From Streptosporangiaceae bacterium (lineage in GTDB: Bacteria > Actinomycetota > Actinomycetes > Streptosporangiales > Streptosporangiaceae): a stretch of DNA of 36,938 nucleotides. The notes under the pieces were generated by a model, which saw only the letters and a program-made list of their open reading frames with translations, searched no databases and had not been told where the DNA came from. Location: positions 1 through 36,938 of the forward strand of contig JAICUO010000006.1 in the NCBI GenBank assembly GCA_025935815.1, in the 5' to 3' direction. Below, in pieces: positions 26,701 to 34,741 of the stretch (position 1 is the stretch's first letter; each line of letters opens with the position of its first letter). The position numbers were made by a program, and so were the translations under genes.

Positions 26701-27798
26701 AATAGCACCCCGGCAGGGCGCTTCATCCAGGCCCGGCGCGATGCCGACGCGCTCGACCGGGCACACCAGGACGCAAGGGCGGCGACCAAGGCCTGGGAAG
26801 CCGCTCTCGCCTCGTTGTGCGAGTGGGCATGGCGGGTCGCCATCGGGCCGGTGCTCGATGACCTGCGGGATCGCGGCGGCAGCCGGGACTGGCGCATCGT
26901 GCTGGCCCCTGGCGGGGAACTGGGCCTCATCCCGTGGCATGCCGCTCGCGAGCCCGGCACGGGGCGGTATGCCTGCCAGCGCGCGGTGTTCTCGTACGCG
27001 TCCTCGGCCCGGCAGTTCATTGACGCTACCCAGTGCCAGCCGCAGCCCTGGAGGCAGGACCCGGTCCTCATCTCTGACCAGAAGAATTCAGAGCGGCTGA
27101 TCAACGTCGGCATCCGCGGGCTGCACGCCGAGCACTACCAGGCCGGCGCCGTGTACGGCGCGGCGCGGGATAAGCTGCCCGCCAGCGTCCCGGGCGAGGA
27201 CACCGCGAGGTCGGGCACGATACTCACCGCCCTGCCCGGTCCCGGTGGCCCCGGCAGGTCCATGCTGCACTTCGGGTGTCATGGCCGGGCCGAGGTGCCG
27301 GTCTTGCGCTCCCGCATCCGGCTGGGAGATGAGGCAGGCGCCGACGGGCGGCAACGGGAGATCCTGCTCAGGGTTGAGGACATCATCCGCCAGGCGCGCA
27401 GATGGCGGTCGGACCGGCAGGCCCCAGCCAGCACCTGCGGGCTGGTGGTGCTCGCGTCCTGCCTATCCGACGTCACCGACGCCGACTACGACGAGGCGCT
27501 CACGCTCGCGACGGCCTTCTTGTCGGCCGGCGCGGGCGGCGTGGTCGCGGCCCGGTGGCGGGTGGACGTGAACGCCACTGCGCTCTTGATGGCCGCGTTC
27601 CACCGGTACCTCAACGCCGGAGCCAGCCCGGCCTGGGCGCTGCGGCAGGCCCAGCGGTGGATGCTCGACCCGGGGCGGGACATCCCGGGGGAGTGGCCGC
27701 GCGAGCTACGCGAGGAAACAGGGCTTGCCGCCGAGTCCGGCGGCCCGGACCTGGCCAGGCCGGCGGCCTGGGCCGGGTTCACCTACCAGGGCCGGTGA
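23797..27798 (+). CDS. TPR-rich protein with C-terminal CHAT (caspase-like) protease domain
   Basis: 1333 aa (GTG start); long helical repeat region; C-terminal SMLHFGCHGRAEV (His codon 27280-27282) and GLVVLASCLSDVTDADYDEALTLATAFLSAGAGGVVAARWRVD (Cys codon 27460-27462). Confidence 0.9.
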   Translation: MHPVQVASRMAALRIELSMAGTSAESVPALAALIEIAGELQQDGGAGGEQARPVLDDVLSYLRAARGRLPDKNPASPPQEDETVAMLYLEAEACLLRDAEGTPVCDLDNAIECLRRLRALLPEDSDERAEADARLTFAALTRVGRPGGSRADIDEAATLLDGLLARTAPGDPGRRQVTRSLAVARGVRFTTFSGTDEDRKAALGYAQECLAMPAPASAADATGDVCHLMIAWLTLARQFTAEQRSAGFRQAEVEAARHDGKAAATLMAQFGKLAIAPDDARVALGHLRQVSGALADEGMRGMKPMLWSTALLAARDEAPDGDARPEDELRQMADELERAAAEDPPGATEMLVARAALLVTHVQDPAGAGQHARAARALNDAAARLPAGHPVRDAGLAMLTSGLKSQVDSADRADDPAAGLSEVLAVLNQVPRDDPDFARLLASVGIHALGLGITHRSVAADGQIAEQLNQAIAVLGPEEPVGVLAEMMSATSAGLRGELRQEPAELDSAIGRLRTVADSRSGSDWLRTFALSGLVMTLIDRHAMRGAIRDLEDAGTCLEQAFASIDPGGPYAEGTALHGSLLFMRAHLRLVWCHYSQEPDPVHIGEAVADLERALPAVGGHQSLESMVSRELQAARALREIASAKGRVFLSPVARESYAEMLAQAQRLNADHPDYPALVAQGASGLMMGALADNNLKQIDRAITLLGDACSVPGLAVRERPRLLALHGFALLTRHFRRNSPRDLSNAIGRLEEARRAVELETGSPYATDVLLKLALAYRTRADVARGDVDRAVDYGLQGLREHTGDVLLQSNDYQALHIARRGREDATEMVRWFLDHGREAASVAAIELGRGAVLHAATAGASVEEALRLAGKAELAARWTQRSPDDRESSADPDLRYEVMLAIENSPAEARLLSPPSVGDIAAALTVSAADVLVYLLAEESGAPGLAVLVDRAKDVRQLRLPGLAADNSTPAGRFIQARRDADALDRAHQDARAATKAWEAALASLCEWAWRVAIGPVLDDLRDRGGSRDWRIVLAPGGELGLIPWHAAREPGTGRYACQRAVFSYASSARQFIDATQCQPQPWRQDPVLISDQKNSERLINVGIRGLHAEHYQAGAVYGAARDKLPASVPGEDTARSGTILTALPGPGGPGRSMLHFGCHGRAEVPVLRSRIRLGDEAGADGRQREILLRVEDIIRQARRWRSDRQAPASTCGLVVLASCLSDVTDADYDEALTLATAFLSAGAGGVVAARWRVDVNATALLMAAFHRYLNAGASPAWALRQAQRWMLDPGRDIPGEWPRELREETGLAAESGGPDLARPAAWAGFTYQGR

Positions 27799-27841
27799 GC
27801 CAGGACCTGGAGAGATCAGGGACAGGGAGATAAGGGGAGAC

Positions 27842-29467
27842 ATGGCATTTGGCATTGACCTGGGCACCACGAACTCTTGCGTCGCCCACATTGACGACGC
27901 GGGCCGGGCGGTGATGATCAAAAGCGCACTCGGCGAGGACACGACGCCATCCGCGGTGTACTTCGAGTCTGCGCGCCTCGCGGTCGTCGGCCGCACCGCG
28001 CGCAACGCCGCGCTGATCGCGCCAGACCTGGTAGCCCAGCATGTAAAGCGCTCCATGGGCAAGCCGAAGGAATACACCTTCCACGGCAAGCCGCACACTC
28101 CGGAGATGGTCTCGGCGCTCATCTTGAAGGAACTGGCCCGCGGGGTGGAAGAGAACACTGGCCAGGTGGTACGGGACGTGGTGATCACAGTCCCGGCGAA
28201 CTTCGGGGTTGCCGAGCGCGAGGCCACCCGCCGGGCCGGGCAACTGGCCGGGCTCAACGTCCTCGACCTGCTAGCAGAGCCGGTCGCCGCTGCCTTGCAC
28301 TACCAGGCGGTGACAGGAACCGGCACCGAAGCGCGGAACATCCTCGTCTACGACCTGGGTGGCGGCACGTTCGACACCACGGTGATCCGGGTTGAAGGGG
28401 ACGATATCTCAGTTGTCTGCAACGACGGGGACGCCAATCTTGGCGGGGCCGACTGGGATGCGATCCTCGTGGACTACTTCCTCGACCAGTTCACCAGCAC
28501 GTACCCAGGGCTGCAGCCGCGTGAGGACGCGTCGTTTATGCAGGACTTGACGATCGCGGTGGAACGGCTGAAGGAGGACCTGAGCTCGGTCCAGTCCGGC
28601 CGGCACAACGTGCGGCTCACCGGCAAGGCACTTCAGGTAGTGCTGACCAGGGACACGCTGGAAGAGCTGACGAAGAAGCTGCTTGACGAGACGATCGCGG
28701 TGACCGAGCGGACGATCGAGACCGCCCGCACCAGGGGCGTGGCCACTTTCGACGATGTCCTGCTCGTGGGAGGCATGGCGAAGATGCCGGCCGTCGTCCG
28801 GGTGCTCAAGGAGCGGCTGGGGCTCACCGCGCGGCAGCACCAGCCGGACTTCGCGGTGGCCAAGGGGGCCGCGCTGTTCGCGCTCACCCGGACGATCCGG
28901 CCCGCCGGGAGCGGGGCGAACGGGCTGCGATCGGTGCAGGACGTCGCGGCCACCACCGGGATGACCATCCCCGAGGTCGAGGCGATTGCCCGCAAGCGGG
29001 TGACGACGGTGGTGTCGCGCGGGTTCGGGGTGATGAGCCTCGACGGGCGTGACCCGCTGGCGTTGACCGACCCGGTTCGCGCCCGCAAGATGATTGTGCA
29101 CCTACTGCCCGCCAACACGCCGCTGCCCGAGGACACCGGGCCGTTCACCTTTCACACGGTGATCGACAACCAGCGGATGGTCGCGATTGAGGTATGGGAG
29201 CAGGCGGGAGCGATGCAATCGGAGGAGCTCGCCGACAACCGGAAGATCGGGCAGGGCCTGCTAACGAGCATCCCGGCCCGGCTGCCAGCCCAGACGCCGA
29301 TCGAGGTCACCTTCTACATGTCTGAGACTGGGCTGCTGACGGTCCGCGCGGTCGAGCCCAATTCTGGCCGGGACCTAAAATTCGAGCTGCAGATCGGTGA
29401 CCTCGACAAGGCCGGGATGGACAAGGCTCGGCAATCGGTCGCGGATTACGAAGTGAGCGGTGACTGA
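27842..29467 (+). CDS. Hsp70 family protein (541 aa)
   Basis: ATG 27842 preceded by AGGGGAGA; MAFGIDLGTTNSCVAHIDDAG, VPANFGVAEREATRRAGQLAGLNVLDLLAEPVAAALHY, ILVYDLGGGTFDTTVIRV, VLLVGGMAKMPAVVRVL. Confidence 0.95.
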   Translation: MAFGIDLGTTNSCVAHIDDAGRAVMIKSALGEDTTPSAVYFESARLAVVGRTARNAALIAPDLVAQHVKRSMGKPKEYTFHGKPHTPEMVSALILKELARGVEENTGQVVRDVVITVPANFGVAEREATRRAGQLAGLNVLDLLAEPVAAALHYQAVTGTGTEARNILVYDLGGGTFDTTVIRVEGDDISVVCNDGDANLGGADWDAILVDYFLDQFTSTYPGLQPREDASFMQDLTIAVERLKEDLSSVQSGRHNVRLTGKALQVVLTRDTLEELTKKLLDETIAVTERTIETARTRGVATFDDVLLVGGMAKMPAVVRVLKERLGLTARQHQPDFAVAKGAALFALTRTIRPAGSGANGLRSVQDVAATTGMTIPEVEAIARKRVTTVVSRGFGVMSLDGRDPLALTDPVRARKMIVHLLPANTPLPEDTGPFTFHTVIDNQRMVAIEVWEQAGAMQSEELADNRKIGQGLLTSIPARLPAQTPIEVTFYMSETGLLTVRAVEPNSGRDLKFELQIGDLDKAGMDKARQSVADYEVSGD

Positions 29468-30140
29468 CATGGCCGTCGAAGACGCCATCGCGGCGTTGCG
29501 TGAGCATTGGGACGATGTCATCTCCCAGCTGGATCCCCAGGCCGCAGGCCAGCTAGGCCGGCTGGTCGGCGAGCTCAGCGGGCCGGGTCGGGAAGCGGCC
29601 GCTGACCAGATCGCCGACATCCTCGTCGATAGCCTGCCCGCCCGGCACCCCGTGCGCCGGGCACTGGTCAGCGGGGTCATGTCCTCGCCCCTGGTCCTCG
29701 ACTGGGATTCGGTCGCCGCCGACCTGCTCGCGCGGGCCGGACTGTCGGTGCCGGGAGAGCCGGAATTCGCGGACGACAGTGCCCCGTCGGTCGCCGAGAT
29801 CCTGCGCAGGGTCACAGAGCGGCTGCTTGCGGCCCCGGCGCTGTCAGAGCAGCAGGTCCTAGGGCACGGGGCCGACCCCGCTGATCCTGGACTTATCCGG
29901 CTGCCCCGGCCTGACGGCGGCCAGCAGTGGCCGCTCTTCCAGTTCACGCCGGGCAATGGCCCGCTGCGGGTGGTGCGGGCCATCAACATCCTGCTGGACG
30001 CGGATGGCGATCCGCTCGGGGCCGCCGACTGGTGGCTGAGCCGCAACGGCTGGCTCGACGGGCGGCCGAGCGAGCTACTTGGCCGTGTCCCCGATGATGT
30101 CCTGCTGAGTGCCGCCCGCGTCGTCGGCTCGGAGGTGTGA
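29460..30140 (+). CDS. Xre/MbcA/ParS-type antitoxin-like protein
   Basis: 226 aa; C-terminal WPLFQFTPGNGPLRVVRAINILLDADGDPLGAADWWLSRNGWLDGRPSELLGRVPDDVLLSAARVV resembles the MbcA/ParS toxin-binding domain (DUF2384 type); immediately precedes a RES-domain gene. Start either GTG 29460 or ATG 29469. Confidence 0.65.
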   Translation: MTDMAVEDAIAALREHWDDVISQLDPQAAGQLGRLVGELSGPGREAAADQIADILVDSLPARHPVRRALVSGVMSSPLVLDWDSVAADLLARAGLSVPGEPEFADDSAPSVAEILRRVTERLLAAPALSEQQVLGHGADPADPGLIRLPRPDGGQQWPLFQFTPGNGPLRVVRAINILLDADGDPLGAADWWLSRNGWLDGRPSELLGRVPDDVLLSAARVVGSEV

Positions 30141-30141
30141 C

Positions 30142-30849
30142 GTGGTGTGGTGCAAGCCTCCCGCCCACTTCGGCCGTAGCCCGAACCGCTACGTGCTCCG
30201 GCACGATACCGAGCTATGGCGCGTCCACCGGCGCCCACATGGCGCCTGGCAGTTCAAGGGGGAACCGGCCGACGTGCTGTGGGGTGGCGCTCGCTTCGAC
30301 GCCACCGACGCTGACAAGTACCCCTACCTCTACGCCGGACTCAGCCCTGCCGCCGCACTGGGCGAGACTCTCCTGCGCGACGTCGCTCCCAACGGGTCGG
30401 GCGACCGTGTCATCTTGAACAAGGAGGCGGCGGGACGAGCCATCTCGATGGTGACTCTAACCCGGGACCTGAATCTCGTCAGCCTGATCGACGCTGAGAG
30501 CCTTGGCGTCATCGGCCAGGACAGATGGCTGGTCGACTGTTCAGGTCACGACTATGCGTTCACCCGGGACTGGGCGCACTGGGTGCGCCGCCAGGCGCCC
30601 TGGTCACATGGGTTCATCTGGGATTCCAAGCGCATGCCAGGCGAGTTCGCGATCGTCGTCTTCGGGGACCGGCTCGCCCGCGACTTCGGTGATGGCTACG
30701 AGCAGAGCCTTCCCGGGGAGGTCACCGGAGTACAGCGCAACCTGGGTGATAGGGCGGGAGCGGACTGGGCGAGTGAACAGCTGCGTCGTTACGGCGCGAT
30801 CGTGTCGCGGCCCGGATGGCTGCAGGTGCTTCGCGGCGGGAGGGCCTGA
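30142..30849 (+). CDS. RES-domain protein (NAD+-degrading toxin-like)
   Basis: 235 aa from GTG 30142 (GGAGGT RBS at 30131); LWRVHRRPHGAWQFKG...WGGARFDATDADKYPYLYAGLSPAAALGETLLRD contains the Arg/Tyr/Glu pattern of RES domains. Confidence 0.8.
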   Translation: MVWCKPPAHFGRSPNRYVLRHDTELWRVHRRPHGAWQFKGEPADVLWGGARFDATDADKYPYLYAGLSPAAALGETLLRDVAPNGSGDRVILNKEAAGRAISMVTLTRDLNLVSLIDAESLGVIGQDRWLVDCSGHDYAFTRDWAHWVRRQAPWSHGFIWDSKRMPGEFAIVVFGDRLARDFGDGYEQSLPGEVTGVQRNLGDRAGADWASEQLRRYGAIVSRPGWLQVLRGGRA

Positions 30850-31571
30850 TGTCTGGCTGGCGACGCCGGGTGTTCGACGCCCCAGGCCTGACACAGTCCC
30901 CGCCCGGACCCTGCCTAGAGAAGCTGGCGCGGCGCTGGACGCGCATGATCTACGTGACCTCGCCCGGCTATGACGACATCGGGCAGGTCCTGCGGTCAAT
31001 GGGCGCGACGTTCGAGCCGTTCCAGGGGAACTACGACTGCGACCTCCTGTTCGTCAACTGCGGCACCCATGATCACCTGAACCCCGGGCAACTGCGGCGC
31101 TTCGTTCACTCGGGCGGGTGCCTGTACGCCTCCGACCTGACCAGTAGCCTTATCTCAAAGGCATTCCCCGGGGCATTCCAGTTCCGTGGTTCCGGCTCGT
31201 CCGGCGAGGTCGCCGCCGACGTCGTTGACGACGAGTTGCGTGAAGTCGTCGGGGACACCACCACTATTCACTTCGACATGCCCAGCTGGTCTGTCATCGA
31301 CGAATGCCAAGGCGAGACGCTGGTCCAGGCGGCTCACCGCACGCCGTACGCCGGGCGACCGCTGATGGTCGAGGTTGAGCTGGGCGAGGGCGCCATTTTC
31401 TACACGTCCTTCCACAACCGGGCACAGGTTTCTGAGCAAGAGAAGGTTCTGCTTCAGCTGCTCGTGCTGAAGCAGATCAGCACGTCATCAAAGACGACGG
31501 TTGTCCAGGCGAGCCAGTCTTTGGGAATTAACCTGAGCGCGCTGAAGAAAAACCGCCACGGAAGAAGCTAA
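30849..31571 (+). CDS. Rossmann/glutamine-amidotransferase-like (ThuA/DUF4159-like) protein with N-terminal APGLTQ motif
   Basis: ATG overlaps RES stop (TGATG). MSGWRRRVFDAPGLTQSPPGPCLEKLARRW shared motif; core YDCDLLFVNCGTHDHLNPGQLRRFVHSGGCLYASDLTSSLIS and GEGAIFYTSFHN. Confidence 0.6.
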   Translation: MSGWRRRVFDAPGLTQSPPGPCLEKLARRWTRMIYVTSPGYDDIGQVLRSMGATFEPFQGNYDCDLLFVNCGTHDHLNPGQLRRFVHSGGCLYASDLTSSLISKAFPGAFQFRGSGSSGEVAADVVDDELREVVGDTTTIHFDMPSWSVIDECQGETLVQAAHRTPYAGRPLMVEVELGEGAIFYTSFHNRAQVSEQEKVLLQLLVLKQISTSSKTTVVQASQSLGINLSALKKNRHGRS

Positions 31572-31696
31572 CGCGGCTGGGCGCCGCTCAGATTCCGTGG
31601 TGAACATGGCCGACCCAGCTCGCTGGATGGCTCAGGCGGAAATCGTCGTCCGCTTCCATTTCCTTTCTGAGGCTCAACGGCCGCATATCGGTCGTG

Positions 31697-31798
31697 CGAT
31701 CCAACCAGCGGCTTGAGCACTGCCGGGTACCCGATCTCCTCCAGTGCCTCCAGCGCAGCCTCTGGCGTGAGGCCCAGCGCTGTGCGGGGCGTCGGCAC
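31697..31798 (-). pseudogene. LysX/RimK-type ATP-grasp ligase fragment
   Basis: Minus frame VPTPRTALGLTPEAALEALEEIGYPAVLKPLVGS is the ATP-grasp N-lobe signature; sequences on either side are out of frame or unrelated. Confidence 0.65.
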
Positions 31799-32399
31799 AT
31801 CCGCACCATCACGATCACCGGGACTTCCCCGTCGGCCACCGTCACGCAGAGCACCGCGACTGCCCTGATATCCGGCGGCACCATGGACGGCAACGAGGTG
31901 ACCGGTGTGGGGACATCGACGGTCAGCAACTGCCCCAACGCCGGCGACGGCTCCATCAACCTTGGCTGAGCCAGCGGCCAGCCGCCAGCGCACCGCTACC
32001 AGCCGGGACGCTTACCGGCGCATGCCAGCGAGTTCACCAGCCGGACCGCCGATGACGGCACCTGGTCGCTCAAGCGACTCGTCAGGGGGTCCGGCTGCTC
32101 GAATCGGCGCTCCGCGTCGCGTGCACCCTCCCCGCGCACGATGCACTGGATTACTGCGGTGCTCCGCTATGCGCTCGGCAAGGACTCCTCGCAGCTGAGC
32201 GCTGAAGGCCTGCTACCGTCGGCTCAGCCTAGGTTGGTTCGAACCCAACACCTGCCCGACAATATCTGGCCGTGTGCGTTCTGGCAGAAGGCACCGATCG
32301 AGCCGCCGGTCAAGGTGACCTCGAACGGGCCGCGCGACATCTGCTGGCGTGCTGGGACCGGACGCGGTCCGCCATCGACCTCGCGAAGGAACTCGCCTC

Positions 32400-33755
32400 A
32401 TGACCAAGGCACCTGCTGCTCGGCCGGCGGTGTCGGCGGTGACGCCGGAGCCCGTGCGGATTTTCGGCATTCCCGGTATTCCTGAGATATCGCCCGGCAG
32501 CGACCTGGCGGGACTGATCGCCGACGCGGTCGACTCGCCGGGTGCGCCCGGCCTGCGGGACGGCGACATCCTCGTCGTCACCTCGAAGGTGGTCAGCAAG
32601 GCCGAGGGCCGGGTGGCCGTCATGGCCCTCGAAGACGCGGCCGCCGCGGAGACCGCGCGCGTGCTGCCGTGGCGCGGCAGGGCGGCGATCTCCCAGACCA
32701 GGCACGGGTTGGTGATGGCCGCCGCTGGGGTGGACGAGTCCAACACCGCGCCGGGCACCGTGGTGCTCCTCCCGGTAGACCCCGACGAGTCGGCGCGGCG
32801 GCTGCGCAAGGCCATCCGCGATAGGCGGGGTGGCGGCCAGGCGGGCGCGCGCATCGGCGTGGTCATCACGGACACGCTCGGCCGCCTTGGGCGGGTCGGC
32901 CAGGCCGACCTGGCCATCGGCGCGGCAGGGGTCCTCACGGTGCGCGATCACCGGGGCGAGCCGGACACGTGGGGCAACGTCCTCGACGTCTCGATGGCCG
33001 CCGTTGCCGATGAGATTGCGGGCGCGGGCGACCTCGTCAAGGGCAAGGCGCTGCAACTGCCCGTCGCCTTGGTCCGCGGACTGTCCGCGCTGGTGACCGC
33101 GGCCGACGGGCCGGGTGCGCGCACCCTGGTCCGCCCGGTGGACGAGGACATCTTCCGGTTCGGTGCGACCGCCATGCTCCCCGCCAGGCGGGCGGTCCGC
33201 GCGTTTAGCGCCGAGCCGGTCGATCCAGCAGCGGTCGAGCGGGCGATCGCAGCCGCGGTGACCGCCCCGGCACCACACCACAGCGAGCCCTGGCGGTTCG
33301 TGATCGTGAGCTCACCGGCCGCCCGGCTGGCCCTGCTTGACGCGATGCGGCGGGCGTGGACCGCGGACCTGCGGCGCGACGGGTTCACCGATGAGCAGAT
33401 CACGAGCCGCCTGCGACGCGGCGCGCTGCTGCGCGACGCACCGCTGATCGTCGTCCCGTGCCTGGAGCTGTCGGCCATGCACGCATACCCGGATGCCCGC
33501 CGGGCCCGTGCCGAACGAGACATGTTCACCATCGCGATGGGCGCGGGGGTGGAGAATTTCCTCGTCGCCCTGGCAGTGCAGAAGCTCGGCTCGGCCTGGA
33601 TCTCGTCGACCCTCTTCTGCCAGGACGTCGCGGCCGACGCGCTCAGCCTCCCGGACGGCTGGCACCCGATGGGCGCGGTCGCGGTCGGCCACCCGGCCGC
33701 CCCGGCCCCCCCGGCCCCCCCGCGCGACCCGGCCGCGTTGACCCTGATCCGCTAG
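32400..33755 (+). CDS. fbiB: Coenzyme F420-0:L-glutamate ligase / FMN reductase FbiB
   Basis: CofE-like N-terminus ([25 protein letters not shown]...[18 protein letters not shown]...[19 protein letters not shown]...[26 protein letters not shown]) fused to nitroreductase domain ([12 protein letters not shown]...[11 protein letters not shown]...[24 protein letters not shown]). Confidence 0.92.
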   Translation: MTKAPAARPAVSAVTPEPVRIFGIPGIPEISPGSDLAGLIADAVDSPGAPGLRDGDILVVTSKVVSKAEGRVAVMALEDAAAAETARVLPWRGRAAISQTRHGLVMAAAGVDESNTAPGTVVLLPVDPDESARRLRKAIRDRRGGGQAGARIGVVITDTLGRLGRVGQADLAIGAAGVLTVRDHRGEPDTWGNVLDVSMAAVADEIAGAGDLVKGKALQLPVALVRGLSALVTAADGPGARTLVRPVDEDIFRFGATAMLPARRAVRAFSAEPVDPAAVERAIAAAVTAPAPHHSEPWRFVIVSSPAARLALLDAMRRAWTADLRRDGFTDEQITSRLRRGALLRDAPLIVVPCLELSAMHAYPDARRARAERDMFTIAMGAGVENFLVALAVQKLGSAWISSTLFCQDVAADALSLPDGWHPMGAVAVGHPAAPAPPAPPRDPAALTLIR

Positions 33756-33877
33756 TATCCCGGACCCGAAACACCGGTCATGCCGCCATCCGCGACGAAG
33801 TCCTCGCCCTCGTCCGCTGACCGCCGCGCGGGCGCTGGGCACGGACCTTACACCGAAGTGCGCTGGACGGCGACGGC

Positions 33878-34654
33878 TCAGTCCGCTGGCCGGGCGTTCA
33901 GCCGCGACCAGAAGCCCGTCAGCGCTTGCGCTGCGGGCCCGGGGTCAGTGACCGGCCACCAGTGGCCGACCTCAAGCCCGGCAATCACCGCGCCGGCTTC
34001 CTCGGCCGCCTCGCGGTGCTGCTGCGGGGTCCCGCTGGCGTTCCCGGCGTCCTGCAGGCAGATCAGCGCCAGCCCCGGCCGCCGGCGCGCCGCGGCGAGA
34101 CCGCGCCCGGCGTCGGCCATGACAGGCTGCACCGCTGAGCGGAGCAGGGACAGCACCGCCTGCCCCATGCTGTCGTCCATCCCCGCGGCCACCCGCTCCG
34201 CGGCCGGGCCGGTCATCCCCAGGCTCGCGACCACGCCGAGCCGCTCTTCCAGCGTGCCGGAGAAAATCTGCTTAGCCGACTCCTCGCCCGCCCCCTCCTG
34301 CTGCCACACCTGGGCGCGCGGATGCCAGACGTAGCCAGGGGCGTAGAGGCCCAGCGCGTCCGACGCCCAGCTGCGGAGCAGGTCCGGCCGCGCCATCGCG
34401 ACCTGCACCACATGGGCGCCGCCCCAGTCGTGGCCGACAAGGTCGACCGGCTCGCGGAACGCCTCCAGGCGCGCGATGAGCCACTCCCGGTAGCCCGCCA
34501 CCGTCGCGGCGAAGGACCTGGGAGCCGGCACCCCGAACCCCGGGGGCGACAGCGTGATCACGTCGTCGCGCTGCAGTTCCCCTAGCAGCGGCCCCCAGAC
34601 CGCCGCATTCTCCGGGTTGCCGTGGACGAGGACGAGGGGCGCGGGACGGGTCAT
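33878..34654 (-). CDS. Alpha/beta hydrolase
   Basis: MTRPAPLVLVHGNPENAAVWGPLLGELQRDDVITLSPPGFG...VDLVGHDWGGAHVVQVA (nucleophile D in HDWGG); ATG 34654 with GGAGGA RBS at 34664-34659. Confidence 0.88.
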   Translation of the reverse strand: MTRPAPLVLVHGNPENAAVWGPLLGELQRDDVITLSPPGFGVPAPRSFAATVAGYREWLIARLEAFREPVDLVGHDWGGAHVVQVAMARPDLLRSWASDALGLYAPGYVWHPRAQVWQQEGAGEESAKQIFSGTLEERLGVVASLGMTGPAAERVAAGMDDSMGQAVLSLLRSAVQPVMADAGRGLAAARRRPGLALICLQDAGNASGTPQQHREAAEEAGAVIAGLEVGHWWPVTDPGPAAQALTGFWSRLNARPAD

Positions 34655-34666
34655 GGCTTCCTCCAC

Positions 34667-34692
34667 TAACTTGCGTGCTTACACGCAAGTTA
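34667..34692. promoter_or_regulatory. 26-bp perfect palindromic operator (likely TetR-family site)
   Basis: TAACTTGCGTG-CTTA-CACGCAAGTTA, 11-bp perfect arms, directly upstream of the hydrolase RBS and downstream of a tetR gene. Confidence 0.75.
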
Positions 34693-34741
34693 TCATACCG
34701 CCCAGGGCTGTCGTCGCCTGGAGCCGCGCGCAGACGGCGCG

